A DNA stretch of 64,000 nucleotides from Magicicada septendecula (GCA_034769895.1 CM068370.1:36742247-36806246); one strand, 5' to 3'; numbered from the stretch's first letter, positions 11,440-22,417 are shown. Notes: generated from the sequence alone by a model not told the origin. Numbers and translations: made by a program.

Positions 11440-12005
11440 GGATCATCCCACACACAACCCTCCCTCCCTTACTTTGCCCTCACATCATCCCTTACACAAT
11501 CCACCCGCCTCCGTTTAAGCTGCCTCTCGTTCTCTCACCTTGTACCACCATCTTCAGCACCGTTATCCCCACGTATGATTGTTTTCTTCTTCCACAAGAT
11601 CATATCACTGTACTGTTCTTTCCTTCTATCATCTTCGATATCGCTACTACCTTCGTTGATTCTCTTATTATGTTGTTTCTGACATTATCCATTTTCGTTA
11701 CTCTACACATCCCATTTCTGCGTCATCAAGCTTTCTCTCTTATACTTCCCTCACTGTCTAGGTTTCAGTACCATATATCATTGCTGGATTTACTACAGTT
11801 GTATATACGTTTTTCTTAACTTTAGCCTTGATTCTACAGTCATATAATATCCCGGCTGACATTTCTTCCTAGTTAATCTTCTTGGATTCTGTGTGCTATG
11901 TCTTCATCCAAATTTCCGTCTCTAGTCGCCACTGAGGTCGGGTATTTAAACTTATCCGCGCTCTTCAGCGTTATCTCTTACATTCTGATCTGACAATCTT
12001 GATAT
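11440..12005 (-). pseudogene. LINE C-terminal fragment, family C
   Basis: Read on the minus strand from 11950 downward, the order is DGNLDEDIAHRIQED, then a YKT-VVNPAMIYGTET-like piece (about 11800-11760), VTKMDNVRNNIIRES (about 11690) and TKVVAISKMIE (about 11640). That is the post-RT domain of a common non-LTR family (known pattern: DEDI.HRIQ, then VRPA..YG.ETW, then CGVTKMDRIRNE.IRG). Stops and frameshifts are numerous. It is a different family from its neighbour at 12.1-12.6 kb. Confidence 0.7.
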
Positions 12006-12079
12006 TCGTTGAAATTCAGATGTTCTGTCATCTTTCTGTTAATTTTAAGTCATCAGTCGTTCCAAGTCGATCACCACTG

Positions 12080-12600
12080 TTCTAGTTTTCACATTTCTGC
12101 TGGTCCTGCACAGCACGATCGTCATCATCATCAGCCGTGGCTCTACAACCCTTGGTGGGTCTTGCCTGCTCCAAGAGTCGATTCCGTTCCTCCCTATTGC
12201 GTGCCCTGGCTTTCCAGTTTCTTATGTTCAGCTTCCCGAAGTCCTCCTGTATCTGGTCTTTGAATATACTTCGGGGTCTTCTCCTTTTTCTACTATCCAT
12301 TGGTTTCTGGTAGAAAATATGTTTCATGGGCTGTGCTTCCTCCATTGTCAGTATGTGTCCAACCCACCTTAGCATGTATATTTTGATAATCCTGACAATG
12401 TCCGGCTCTTTGTAAAGATGGTTGCACAGCACGGTACCGTCTGGAAACATTATCCACGAGGGAGATCGATCTCTTACCCACAAGAAAGTACGTCCATTAT
12501 TATATCAAACAGATACGGACGCAACGCAGATCCTGGTGTAAACCTTCTCCCACTGGAATCCATTCACTTGGTGAAACACTGATTCTAATCTGTAGAAAGA
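12080..12600 (-). pseudogene. LINE fragment with RT palm piece joined to C-terminus
   Basis: The minus strand starts with a reverse-transcriptase palm piece (VGEGLHQ, then PGSALRPYLFDIIMDVL, about 12565-12500). It then jumps straight to the C-terminal domain: MLRWVGHILTMEEAQPM, RKRRRPRSIFKDQIQEDFGK and NWKARARNREERNRLLEQAR, ending in a run of Asp encoded by a (GAT)n tail near 12120. The catalytic YADD region that should lie between is absent, so the copy has an internal deletion. The open stretch of 133 codons is long for such a relic. Confidence 0.75.
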
Positions 12601-12849
12601 AGAAGATTGCTGTTTTCTAAACTTTTGTTTTAAACAATTTAGTCTTTAAAGAACCTTTCCTTAAAAGGTTTTATCAAAATTCCAAAAAGAAAGAAATAAT
12701 ATTTTCCTGAAATTTGATAATTTCTTTCTCAAATTATAATTTTACAATTTTCTTCTTTGTGTTTTGAATGTAAAAAGTTGTTTTTATGATAAGGGTAATA
12801 TTTCGCTTATTTTCCTTCAAGGGCCTCATCTTGCATCTCCCATAAGCTA

Positions 12850-13275
12850 TCAGAATTCTGTTATGTATTTGTTATCTTACCTGTTCAAAATGATTAGTCA
12901 GTTACTAATTAGTCAGTTAGTAAGAAGGAAGAATTTCCTTCTTGCATCTCATATATCAGAATTCTGTTATGTATTTGTTATCTTACCTGTTCAAAATGCT
13001 TAGTCAGTTACTAATTAGTCAGTTAGTAAGAAGGAAGAATTTCCTTCTTGCATCTCATATATCAGAATTCTGTTATGTATTTGTTATCTTACCTGTTCAA
13101 AATCATTAGTCAGTTAGTAAGAAGGAAGAATTTCCTTCTTGCATCTCATATATCAGAATTCTGTTATGTATTTGTTATCTTACCTGTTCAAAATGATTAG
13201 TCAGTTAGTAAGAAGGAAGAATTTCCTTCTTGCATCTCATATATCAGAATTCTGTTATGTATTTGTTATCTTACG
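12850..13275 (+). repeat. Tandem repeat, ~91-107 bp unit, five copies
   Basis: ATATCAGAATTCTGTTATGT recurs at about 12851, 12957, 13064, 13153 and 13245. Each unit includes ATTTGTTATCTTACCTGTTC and the imperfect palindrome AAGAAGGAAGAATTTCCTTC. Spacing is about 106-107 bp for the first two intervals and about 90 bp later. The difference is a 16-bp TTACTAATTAGTCAG insertion or loss beside the palindrome. Confidence 0.9.
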
Positions 13276-13763
13276 TAGATACGTTTACCTGTTCGACGTG
13301 ATTAGTTGGTTACTCTCATCTGCTCATCTGTACATAACGTATCCTCGTATTGTATTCCGGCTTCACGTACAAATGTCGCTTATGTAGGCCTACACATTTT
13401 TATATACAGGAACAGATTCCGTTACATTTATGGGGCAATGTATTTAATTAACCCATAAACTGTGCTTTAGTTTTTATGTACACATCCGCGTAAGAGAGAT
13501 CGCGTTGCAATTAACGGTTCTTGAGCTTTCAAATGCAGCTTACAAACGCCTCCGTCTTCTACACACCAGTACAGCAGTTGTGCATTTCAATTTATTTATT
13601 TATTCTGTAAGGCACTTAGTAGATATGTTCTGTTTTTTCTGCGCATCGGTGAATGTCTGTACACGCGCGCGCGCGCGCACGCGCACGAATTGTGTAAAAA
13701 AATGTTTTTTTGCGGTGTGTTTGATAATGTATTCCTTTCTCTTACAGCATTCGTACGGTAAGC

Positions 13764-13802
<39 letters not shown>

Positions 13803-14553
13803 ATCATTGCATTCATTTTTATTCGTCATGCCATGGGTTTGATGAAAGTATACCTATTTTAATTGCAATAGAGTTTAATTGATATTTTAAAAGTCACGAT
13901 TCGCTTGTTAACTTAATTGGTACATAATACTGTGAACAACTGACAACAAAGTAGGCTACATGACACCGATTCTGATAGAGCCAATAAAATTTTCAGTATT
14001 CGTTAGTCGTGAGTATGCAATCTTGGAATCCCTCTCTTTCTCTTATAATTAATTATGAGAGCGGCAACATGATGGAAGAAGAAGAAAATATAAATAACAC
14101 GTTTGTAGATTTAAACCACATCAACAATCTTCGTGCGATAAAAAAAATTAAAATTTTCTACTATACTTTTCTCAACTCAAAGAAATCCTAACACGTAAGA
14201 TACAATTTTTGTTTTTGACCGGAACGCCACTCTGATCTTGATACGCACAACGGTTAAGTCAAGCGTTTTTTTCAGAAAGCTCCAAGACCACACAAAGAAA
14301 AAATGAAGAAAAATATCGTGTGTCACTTGTTTTGCATTACGTTTATACGTTTGTGTTTTTAATCTTAATTTTCGTACTGTCTGCATTGGAACGAGAAGTG
14401 ATGATGGGACATAGGCCAAGTCCTGAAACGAGTTACAACAGCTATTCTTATAACTTGGGATGCGACACGTAGGGGAGACGGTGATAGTTAATGAGTTTAA
14501 TATAAAACTTTCTGTTGGATCTATATTCTAAGTTCTTTTTCTTTTCTTCGCCT
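13276..14553. other. Short microsatellites only
   Basis: A (CG/CA)n tract lies at about 13665-13686 and a (TG)n(CG)n tract at about 13769-13801. Otherwise there is nothing I recognise. Confidence 0.55.
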
Positions 14554-14661
14554 TGTTGTTGTTGTTGTTGTCGTCGTTGTTGTTGTTCTTCTTCTTCTTC
14601 TTCTTCTTCTTCTTCTTCTTCTTCTTCTTCTTCTTCTTCTTCTTCTTCTTCTTCTTCTTTA
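14554..14661 (+). repeat. (TTG)n(TTC)n compound microsatellite
   Basis: A TTG/TCG run is followed by about 25 TTC triplets. The apparent poly-Cys/poly-Ser frame across it is an artefact. Confidence 0.95.
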
Positions 14662-15039
14662 ATGCTAGTGCATATGTTTACTCCTGTTCCGGATTCCGAA
14701 GCCTTATGTACATTGTGAATTAAGTTGTATTTATTTACAAATATTTCAAGTTGAATTAAAAATCGGGCTATCGTTTGCTGGGCTATTCTATATTAGCCTA
14801 CGATTAGCTTGTGGATCATAAAAATATGCAACCTTTGGTATAGAATCTTTTTCTGTGCGAAGATCATTTTCCCTCCATATGTTCTTATATTCAGAAACAC
14901 GGAATGCCATCACTTTGGCTTCCGGCAGTGAAAATCTCATTTACACTCCTCGCTCATTCTGTTTAATTCTGAATTAATCGTTAAAATTATTTTTAATGTA
15001 GTGCTAAAAATAGTTGACTTCGCGGATCATCACGCGAAA
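14662..15039. other. No recognisable feature
   Basis: Nothing identified. Confidence 0.5.
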
Positions 15040-15245
15040 CAGTTATTTGTATAAGGATAAAATACGGTACATAGAAAGAATGTTTTCAAAAGACGAGGCC
15101 AAACTTTGGAAATTGATTTTACCTGTTAAACTTACAGGAAACATTTCCAATAGACATATGGCTATAAATGCTTCTTTTACGGTTTTTGTTTGTTTGTGTG
15201 TGTGTGTGTGTGTGTTTTAAAATTAATTACTGCCGAATGAAATAG
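15040..15245 (+). repeat. Interspersed repeat, copy 1
   Basis: This shares the AAACTTTGGAA block (plus surrounding TTTTC/AAAAGACG) and, at the other end, the AATTACTGCCGAATGA block with the inverted copy at 20690-20895. A KLWKLILPVKL-like frame recalls the tail of some LINE proteins (AKLWNSLP...), but I cannot assign it. It contains a (GT)n tract near 15192-15214. Confidence 0.5.
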
Positions 15246-15818
15246 CAACTGAAGTTGAAATTTGGTAAGTTTAAAGGTAGCCTATACTTTGGTATGAGTA
15301 GCCTAGTCAAGCAACCAACGTATTACTTTAAAACTTGGCGGCTGATCGAAACTTTTAATTGTAAATTTCACACAAATCAGTATTTATAAAAAAATATCGT
15401 ATCATATAAACAGTTAACCCTTTTATTCGTAATCCAATGGTGCCTTATTTGTAGAATTAGGATAACAAATAACGGAGATATTACTACATTTCCCTTACAA
15501 CAAAACAGGCCAAACAATAACTACAAGAATTTTTTGTATTATAATATAATGTTATAACTGTGAGGCTAAATGTTTTGTTACAAAGAAATGTAACATGTCC
15601 ATTATCCCGATTCCATAGCCTAAATGAGATAGGCCTACCATTAAATCATATATATTATTTCTGTTGTCAACATCCCTTTTTCTCAACTAATACAAAGCTA
15701 CAGCGATGAATAAGGTATCAGTGGATAGGATTGTTTACCGACTTCTGATATAGCATACTCAGTTTACGTTAAAACACATTGTTTGTTTAAAATTTAAGTT
15801 AAAAGAATCTTGACTGTG
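15246..15818. other. No recognisable feature
   Basis: Nothing identified apart from a TAGGCCTA octamer at about 15630. Confidence 0.45.
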
Positions 15819-15819
15819 T

Positions 15820-16275
15820 TTGGTCAAGATTCCCAAGACATTCTACTGCGACGAAAACGAGATAATTGCGAAAGTGTTCCCAACTGGCAGCATTAATGCC
15901 AACAATGTCAACGACTTTATCAACACAGCCATATTATGCCTGAAAAATGAAGACTGTACAAAAATAAACGAACACATTGTGCAAAACATTGTAGAAGGAG
16001 ATTGCAAAGTTTACTACAGTTGTGATTCCGTACAATCCGACGAGGGGACTGACAACCAATTGTATCCTCTAGAATTCTTAAACAGTTTAAACCCATCAGG
16101 CTTGTCAACACATAAATTAATTTTGAAGAAAAACACTATTGTCATGTTGATCAGAAATTTAAATGCTAAACAGGGCTTTATAAATGGGGCAAGAATGATC
16201 GTCACGCACCTCCATGAATACACTGTCACTGCTCGGTTAATTGACTCTGGAAAAACTGTTGTCATACCAAGTGTA
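15820..16275 (+). pseudogene. Helitron-type Pif1-like helicase, 5' piece
   Basis: The reading frame encodes the C-terminal half of a rolling-circle transposon helicase: ILCLKNEDCTKINEHIVQNI, VYYSCDSV, PLEFLNSLNPSGLSTHKL and IVMLIRNLNAKQGFINGARM, ending in RLIDSGKTVVIPS. These are the conserved blocks upstream of the last Pif1 motifs (family pattern: LNSL.PSG.P.H.L..K.G..IMLLRNL....GL.NGTR). The continuation (LTPSDPTMPFQM...) resumes at 18503, so the gene is split by about 2.2 kb. The N-terminal ATPase motifs and the Rep domain are absent, so this is a fragment. Confidence 0.8.
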
Positions 16276-18502
16276 ATGACAAAAAATTTTAATTTTTTAA
16301 ATTTTGATCAAGAAGTACGTTACACCAGCTAAGTCACCCCAACCCGGGCCAGAAGCAATAAATAAAGAGGTAACTTAACGAAGTGTCAACTGGACGCTTG
16401 CCAAGAACAATAAGAAAATGCCTGACACAACACTACAATGGGAAGTGAGGATCGCCTGTGACAGACTCGACTCAACTGAGATTTACAGCCCACAACAAGC
16501 TAAACAGAAGATGCTGTACGGTGGCCCAGAATTGTAGCGAACACACGCTGTAAGGTTAATTTGGAGCGTGCCAGCAATAAGAAAAGGAATACTCACACAA
16601 AGGGTTTAGGAGAGTCTCACCCCGTATGAGAACAAAACAGTGTATATCTAGTGAATAGGACCAGGATGTGCGCACAGCGTGAAGATATCTTACTGGTGAC
16701 AACTAGTATTTATGACGAGGGACAGGAGTGGCATCTTGGAAATGACGACAGGCAGGGTGCTGCTAATTGACAAAAAAGGGTCATGGGAAGTCAAACAATA
16801 ACAAAATGCGACGTATTGTTCGCGTGAGAACAACTGCAGACATCCAGAGCATACTTAGACAAAAGCTTGATAGACAGGCGCGGAATTGCTCTGCATTCTA
16901 GGAAATGGTACGGAGCCCTTTCGTCGTGTACTTGAGGGGATGCCCGATAACCAACCAGAGTCCGGCATCTTCCTAGGACGCAGGTGGAGAGGACTGTCGT
17001 TAGGATAGCAACGCGAACAACGAATCAGAGGTCGAGAACCATAGTTCTACATAAGGGTAGGAGTTCATCTGACCTATCATGGTTGACCAAAGGCGTGTTT
17101 GCCAGGACATTGCATTGTGGTAAATGAAGCTTAATAAAAACTGTTTACAGGGCACGCGGAGCCTCAGTCTTCATAAAATTTCAATCTTATTCTATTTCTC
17201 AGTCTCAGTATAATTCTCAGTCTTAATACATTTTCAGTTAATATACATATATCAGTTTTACTCTGAAACTCACTTACGCAGTGCTTTAATCAGTTAACAC
17301 AGCATTTTCAGTTATTGACAAGTTATTCAGTCATAGTGTATTCGCAGTGACTCAATCATGCAGTATACTTCAGTGGTTAAAAACTTTCAGTTACTCAATT
17401 TTACTCAGCTACCGCTTGTTAAGAACTAAGTTAATTATTCGCAGTTTTCATTTAATAACAGACTCGCAGAACTTTCGTCAATGCTTTACCGAGTTACGGA
17501 TATGTATCTTTGCACAGTGTGAAGTGTTACAAATACCGAATGGAACAATACATCACGTAATCTAAAACACAATAAATTAACGTATATAGATACAAGAAGA
17601 TGTTTGACGATAGGCAGTCATATATACACGATAATTAACAATGAACGCACTCATGCAACACATAACTTTATAGATATATTAACGGCCGACATCAACGAAA
17701 CACACACACCGCGAGTGAATCTTATCCGCGAGTGTTAAGTGATGATAAGCATCGAATCTACACAACCTTACGTATTTGGATCATCAGTGGGAAGGAGTTT
17801 CACCGATGGAAATTTTGGATAATCCATTTCACAAGTACATCTTTATGTTATTACTGTTATAATAAATCTACTGTCCTGACTCTTTTCAAAGAAATCACCC
17901 TTTGAGAATTTAGATTGATTATCATGGTAATTTTAAATAAAGCTATTCATCTGAGGCAAAATGAACGCATTAGTGTAAGATTAATATGTTGATTGTTTAT
18001 GTTTATGTATGTTCATTGCGTTATATATATGTGTATGTTTTCAGCGAACGACGTAATGAATTCATATTGTAATTTGATTCTTATATATATGTGTTCTCTT
18101 TTATGAATGTATTTACAGGGCATAATTTATATCCATATATTTGAATATATCCATATCTATTTGAATAATTTATATCCATATATTTATTTCTTTATTTGAA
18201 TAATGTTAAATAAATAAGTGTTTATTTTACTAAGTATTTATGCGTTCATTATTGTCAATTTTACCTTGTAACAGACATTAACGTCAACTGAATGATTTGT
18301 AGTAAAATTTTTATATCGTTTTTTATACAACTATCAGAGTCTCATTGCAGTAATTATGCTAATCATTAATGAACATAGTCACTAGCATCAAAGTAATTAA
18401 TATATCACGTAAATCCAATTAATTTGGCATAAATTAACCTAATTGGATAATTACATAATTAAATTCCATAAATTAGCATAATTGCATATTATACACGAAT
18501 TA
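16276..18502. other. 2.2-kb unclassified insertion splitting the helicase
   Basis: It interrupts helicase homology between VVIPS and LTPSDPTMPF. The left part (16330-17100) has a more even base composition; the right part (17600-18480) is very AT-rich with many TAATTA and ATATAT blocks. Around 17160-17340 a CAGT(C/T)T-like phrase recurs many times. I see no TIRs, LTRs, coding domain or clear target duplication, so its class is unknown. Confidence 0.4.
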
Positions 18503-18787
18503 GCCTCACCCCATCCGACCCAACCATGCCTTTCCAAATGACCAGAAGACAGTTCCCACTGAAAGTTGCTTTGCAATGACTATCAATAAGTCTCAGGGAT
18601 AAACGCTTCAAAGAGCTGGATTATACTTGCCAAATGCTGTATTTACTCATGGACAACTCTATGTAGCCTTTTCAAGAGTCACTAAATCTAACAATATTTT
18701 TATATCAATTACCGAAAATGACAAACAAAAAATTCAAGATGATTGCATTCTGACATCAAATATTGCATACAAAGAGGTATTGTAAAT
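18503..18787 (+). pseudogene. Helitron-type Pif1-like helicase, 3' piece
   Basis: The frame encodes LTPSDPTMPFQMTRRQFP, then VAFAMTINKSQG and GQLYVAFSRVTKSNNIFI, ending at an in-phase stop (TAA 18783-18785). These are the final Pif1/Helitron helicase motifs (FAMTINKSQGQT and HGQLYVA.SR). One in-frame TAA replaces the Gln after KSQG. Together with 15820-16275 it reconstructs the usual order of the family's C-terminus. Confidence 0.85.
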
Positions 18788-19384
18788 TGTAAATACGTTC
18801 ACATTAATAAACTCTCTTTGCTATTTTGTGTATACACTTCGCTGAGTATTTAATTTCAACAACCCAACAAAAGACTAAATAATTTTTTTTGGGGGGGGGA
18901 TGGGAAGGTTCAATGTGAGAAAGTTTCGCACGGGTTTACTGGTTACAAATAAAAGGGCTAATTCTCATGTAATAAGACATGAAAATTTTAAGATAATAAT
19001 GTGGTTTACATTATCACAATGTTCCGGGCTGTTAGGCCGTGGTCTATGTTTATCACCGGACATTTTGTCGGCACCGACGAAACGCGGGAACACAGATTGC
19101 TTGAGCATAGATGTGTTGCCGCGGGACTGTTCGTATTCGTTAGCGGGTGTTGTGATGGAAATAGGACATAAGTTCCGATCCAAAAGTGCCAAGACAAAAG
19201 TTCCACAAAGTTTAAGTTCCAATTTCGAATAATTGTTTTTCATTACTATTTTGTTTCCGAGCAACAGAAGATTAGTGTTATTATAAATTTTTTCATAACC
19301 TACTTAAACTACAAAATTCAGAGCTTCAAAATTTATCGTAACTTCATTAAAAACTGAATTTTTATCCGATATTTCCGAACTAAT

Positions 19385-19730
19385 TAAGAAGGGCAAGACA
19401 GTTTATTTACATTTCTGTGGTTTCCTGTATTACAAACATTCATCGAATAAGGAAACTGTCTATTGGCGTTGTAGAAGGAAAAATGAATGCCCTGCTCGAG
19501 TTTCAACGGAAAGTAATGGACACGAAATTATTGTTCGTAAAGGTGGTGAAGCTACTGCACATATGCTTGCTCCAAATCGGAAAGAAGTAGGCTACAAGCT
19601 TTACAATTACTGTCAGGTATGAAAAAAGGAAGCTACTGAACATCCGGAGGAACCTCCTTCACGAATCCTACGACGATTACAAGGTGCACCGTCTAGTGTC
19701 CTTGCAGAACTTCCTGACCGAGAAAATATT
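19385..19730 (+). pseudogene. FLYWCH zinc finger of MULE transposase
   Basis: The frame reads KGKTVYLHFCGFLYYKHSS, then ETVYWRCRRKNECPARVST: the FLYWCH pattern (F-L-Y ... YWRC ... CPAR). Downstream are HMLAPNRKEV and, after a stop, PPSRILRRLQGAPSSVLAEL and PDRENI. In known FLYWCH-MULE proteins this linker precedes the transposase domain. The finger presumably bound the element's TIRs. Confidence 0.8.
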
Positions 19731-19892
19731 TAAAAAAAACAGATTCAGCGTGAACGTTTGAAAGATATCCCTATTAATCCACGTCGTTTTCGTCGAGCTA
19801 CTAAAGCGTTTTTCGTCGAGTACAATCCGAAGGTTTGCAGGAACACATAACGATGAGAATGACAGGACCATTAAAGAAGTAACTCAAATGAT

Positions 19893-20243
19893 GTGTGCTA
19901 CAGCTTTTGTCCTACTGAGAAAGTACGCGAAACTTTCGATATTTTCATTGACGAGGTTCCAGAGAATTTTCTTCCAGTAGCCGAATATTTCGAAGTGACA
20001 TATGTACGTAGTAGACCAGCCAGAGGTAGAAGGAGAGCGATTCCTGTACGTTATGCCCCAGAACTGTGGAATCAACATGATGCTGTTCTTCAAAGAATGG
20101 CACGAACCAATAATTCATCTGAAGGGTGGCATAATCGCTTTCAGGTAGTGGTGGGACGGTGCCATCCAAGCTTATATAATTTTCTGAAAGAGCTACAACA
20201 TGAACAAGGTGACACAGAAAGCATGATAAACAAATCAATCTAG
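19893..20243 (+). pseudogene. MULE transposase C-terminal region
   Basis: An open frame of 116 codons encodes FLPVAEYFEVTYVRS, RRRAIPVRYAPELWNQHDAV and ARTNNSSEGWHNRFQVVVG, then HPSLYNFLKELQHEQG. These are hallmark blocks of the MULE transposase C-terminus (family pattern: P..W......RTNN..EGWH..F......HP.LW.F...L..EQ). The preceding catalytic DDE segment is missing between about 19830 and 19900. The apparent ATG at 19893 is internal and not a real start. Confidence 0.8.
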
Positions 20244-20518
20244 GACAAAAAATAAAAAATCCAACGTCACCTGGTCGACGAAATTTTGAAGAAAGAATTT
20301 TCAACATTGTTCAGCGACATCAAGAATACGATGAAAATGATACATTCCTAGATTACATGAAAGCTATAGGCTATTATTTACATATTTAAATTTATTTGGA
20401 AATTTTATACTTTTGAAACTTTATACTTTGTGCAATTGGAAAAATAAAAATTGGAACTTTCGAATTGGAACTTTTGAATTGGAACTTTTGTCACCCAATC
20501 GTTGTGATCTGTGTTCCG

Positions 20519-20565
20519 TCGCCACTGATGATGTCTGTCGGCGGTATGGACAAAACGTCTGGCGG
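20519..20565 (+). ncRNA. Hammerhead ribozyme motif inside a MULE TIR
   Basis: Stem I: TCGCCA (20519-20524) pairs over six positions with TGGCGG (20560-20565). CTGATGA is at 20525-20531. Stem II is GTC/GAC closing a 13-nt loop (20533-20551). The box then reads AAAA instead of GAAA (20552-20555), followed by CG as minimal stem III and TC at the cleavage position. Everything except one core base fits a type I hammerhead. The left TIR lacks the CTGATGA part because of a short deletion. Confidence 0.65.
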
Positions 20566-20689
20566 TAAACACGGCCTAACAGCGCGGAAGATTGTGATAA
20601 TGTAAACACCGGCCGTGAAAGCTTTTGTTTATTTAACTTGATTTGTTTTTATTATAAGATAATGGAAACGTACTGTGTGCACAATATTC

Positions 20690-20895
20690 AAACTCCACAT
20701 CCCACCTCATTCGGCAGTAATCAATTTATTAAAAAAAAAACATGTGTATAGACAGACAAAACAAATCAGTTTGCGGCATACGTTAACTGGACTTTTGGTC
20801 TTCAGTTTAATGAGTAGAATCGTATTCCAAAGTTTAGCACCGTCTTTTGGAAACACTTTGTATATGTACGTAATTGTTCGAGAGATGATATAAAG
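20690..20895 (-). repeat. Interspersed repeat, copy 2
   Basis: Inverted relative of 15040-15245: CATTCGGCAGTAATCAATTTAT at the left and TTCCAAAGTTTAGCACCGTC at the right. The minus-strand frame reads VFPKDGAKLWNTIL, matching FSKDEAKLWKLIL of the other copy. Confidence 0.5.
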
Positions 20896-21044
20896 ACTAA
20901 ACAAACAAAAATCATATTACACTACGTTAAAGAGGAACACGAGGTTTCCACTATGGTTGAATAGAGATCTATGAGGTTGAATAGATCGTTACAATGCTAT
21001 AACGGTTGGAAACCTCCGCATTAAACCAAAACAATATCAATTTC

Positions 21045-21545
21045 ACCAACCGTCAAACAGATTATTTACCAATCGTAATCTATCAGCAAAGAATTCCACA
21101 CGCAAGCTCAGTGAAGTATTTGGGCATGACTGTGGATGCCAAACTTTGGTGTTAAGAACAAACAGAAAGAACTTGGATTAAAATTGAAGAAAATGTGGTG
21201 GCTGGTTGTAAGACACTCTGAGCTGTCACTGCATACCAAACTGTTGTTATACAAACATGTCTTGAAACCAGTTTGGGTGTATGGTGTACAGCTTTAGGGA
21301 TGTACTAAGAAATCTAATATTAAATTAATTCAGACTTTTCAAAAAACGTTCTTCGCAGTATTGTTGATGCACCATGGTACTTAAGAAATTATGACATCAA
21401 TCGGGACCTGAAAATGCCTACAGTTGCTGACGAGATTAAACGGGTTGCATGAAAGAAGACTTCATGAACACGTAAACACTGAAGTGCTACAACTGCTTGA
21501 TAGTGCTGGACTCGTTCGGCGATTGGAGACACAGAAACCATTTAA
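21045..21545 (+). pseudogene. Jockey-type LINE, RT C-terminal fragment
   Basis: Pieces in order: SVKYLGMTVDAKLW (about 21110-21150), a YKHVLKPVWVYGVQL-like piece (about 21250-21290), RSIVDAPWYLRNYDINRDLK (about 21352-21412), TVADEIKR and finally a LLDSAGLVRRLETQKPFNL-like tail. This is the classic C-terminus of jockey-clade reverse transcriptases (YLG...D..L.W, VLKP.W.YG.QLWG, APWY..N..I..DL). Frameshifts and stops are present. The stretch ends just before the pogo-like element. Confidence 0.85.
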
Positions 21546-21561
21546 TCTAGTGAACTAAATA

Positions 21562-22415
21562 CACTAGAGTCCCAATTAACCGAATCGCGATTAACCGAGT
21601 TTCCGGATTAACCGCACGATGACGCAGTAATTTTCTTTTTTCAAGAAGTTTGCATATTTTAAATTTTACAGCGTTTATAACTCGTGTGACGGACGGTACT
21701 GTATGCGTGACCGATGAAGTCGAGGAAAAAAGGGTCCAACCCATTCTGAAGCGACATAAATATTTGAAGATGTAATGGTATACATGGAGTAGCAAGACGA
21801 CACTTACTGCTAATGAAACGGCTTCGAGATCGTGCAGCGCGTAAGCGTAAGCGCTCAGCAAGCCTCAAACAAAAGATTTCTAAATTTTTTCAAAAAGTTG
21901 AACTAATGTGAGATTAATAAGGTTCCTTTTCTATTTTTCATTTCATTCATTCATTCAATAATTTTCATTGATTTTTCTTCTTAGTTAATTTTTTCAATGT
22001 ACACCTACTGTAATGACTTAAATAGGCCTACGTACTACTGTATTTAAAAATGTCGTTTGAAAAATAGTTTTAGTTTGATTAAAATAAAGTTGTTCTTTTA
22101 AATTTTTATATTTACAATAATATTGTTTGATTTAATTGCAGTATTTAAAGCCCGATGATTTTAAAGACGTCTGCATTTTAATAGAAGTATAACGAAGAAT
22201 ATAGAATATAGAAGTATCATTTTAGTACAGTAATAACGGCGCATGAGTACTGCTAGTTTCCATAAAAAACGATTAAAAGCGCTTGTTGTTCTTCAGCGTT
22301 TTTTCTCACTAAAAAAGTGTAAATTACAGTACAGTACTATGTTTCCGTTTTAACGAATTTTGTTTAAGCGAATCACCCTTGGTCCCTTCAAATTCGGTTA
22401 AACGAGACCCTAGTG
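21562..22415 (+). mobile_element. Pogo/Tigger-like element, 854 bp
   Basis: The left tip CACTAGAGTCCCAATTAACC and the complement of the right tip, CACTAGGGTCTCGTTTAACC, are inverted repeats, with TA at 21560-21561 and 22416-22417 as target duplication. The AACCGA-type repeats resemble pogo/Tigger ends. Inside, from about 21816, the frame reads MKRLRDRAARKRKRSASLKQ then KISKFFQ, like the C-terminal tail of pogo-family transposases. The HTH and DDD catalytic parts are missing, so this is a deletion derivative. Confidence 0.75.
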
Positions 22416-22417
22416 TA

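Larger units (their letters stand above)
19002..20610 (+). mobile_element. Phantom-like MULE with FLYWCH finger, internally deleted
   Basis: Inverted ends of about 100 bp: the left reads GTTTACATTATCACAATGTT then CCGGGCTGTTAGGCCGTG, and the complement of the right reads GTTTACATTATCACAATCTT then CCGCGCTGTTAGGCCGTG. Both continue to a shared GGAACACAGAT. Inside are a FLYWCH zinc finger and the C-terminal part of a MULE transposase, the combination known for Phantom elements of insects. The 1.6-kb length, the missing DDE core between the two domains and several stops show it cannot move by itself. I found no clean 8-9 bp target duplication. Confidence 0.75.

Noticed and set aside
11311-11819. 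Two long hydrophobic open frames suggesting membrane proteins
   Set aside because: They are antisense to a LINE C-terminal relic; the hydrophobicity comes from reading A-rich coding sequence backward.
13669-13801. Z-DNA-like CG/TG tracts as a regulatory element
   Set aside because: They are ordinary dinucleotide microsatellites with no linked gene.
14515-14718. Poly-Ser open frame
   Set aside because: Translation of a (TTC)n microsatellite. The same applies to frames over 23177, 26051-26301 and 54070-54361.
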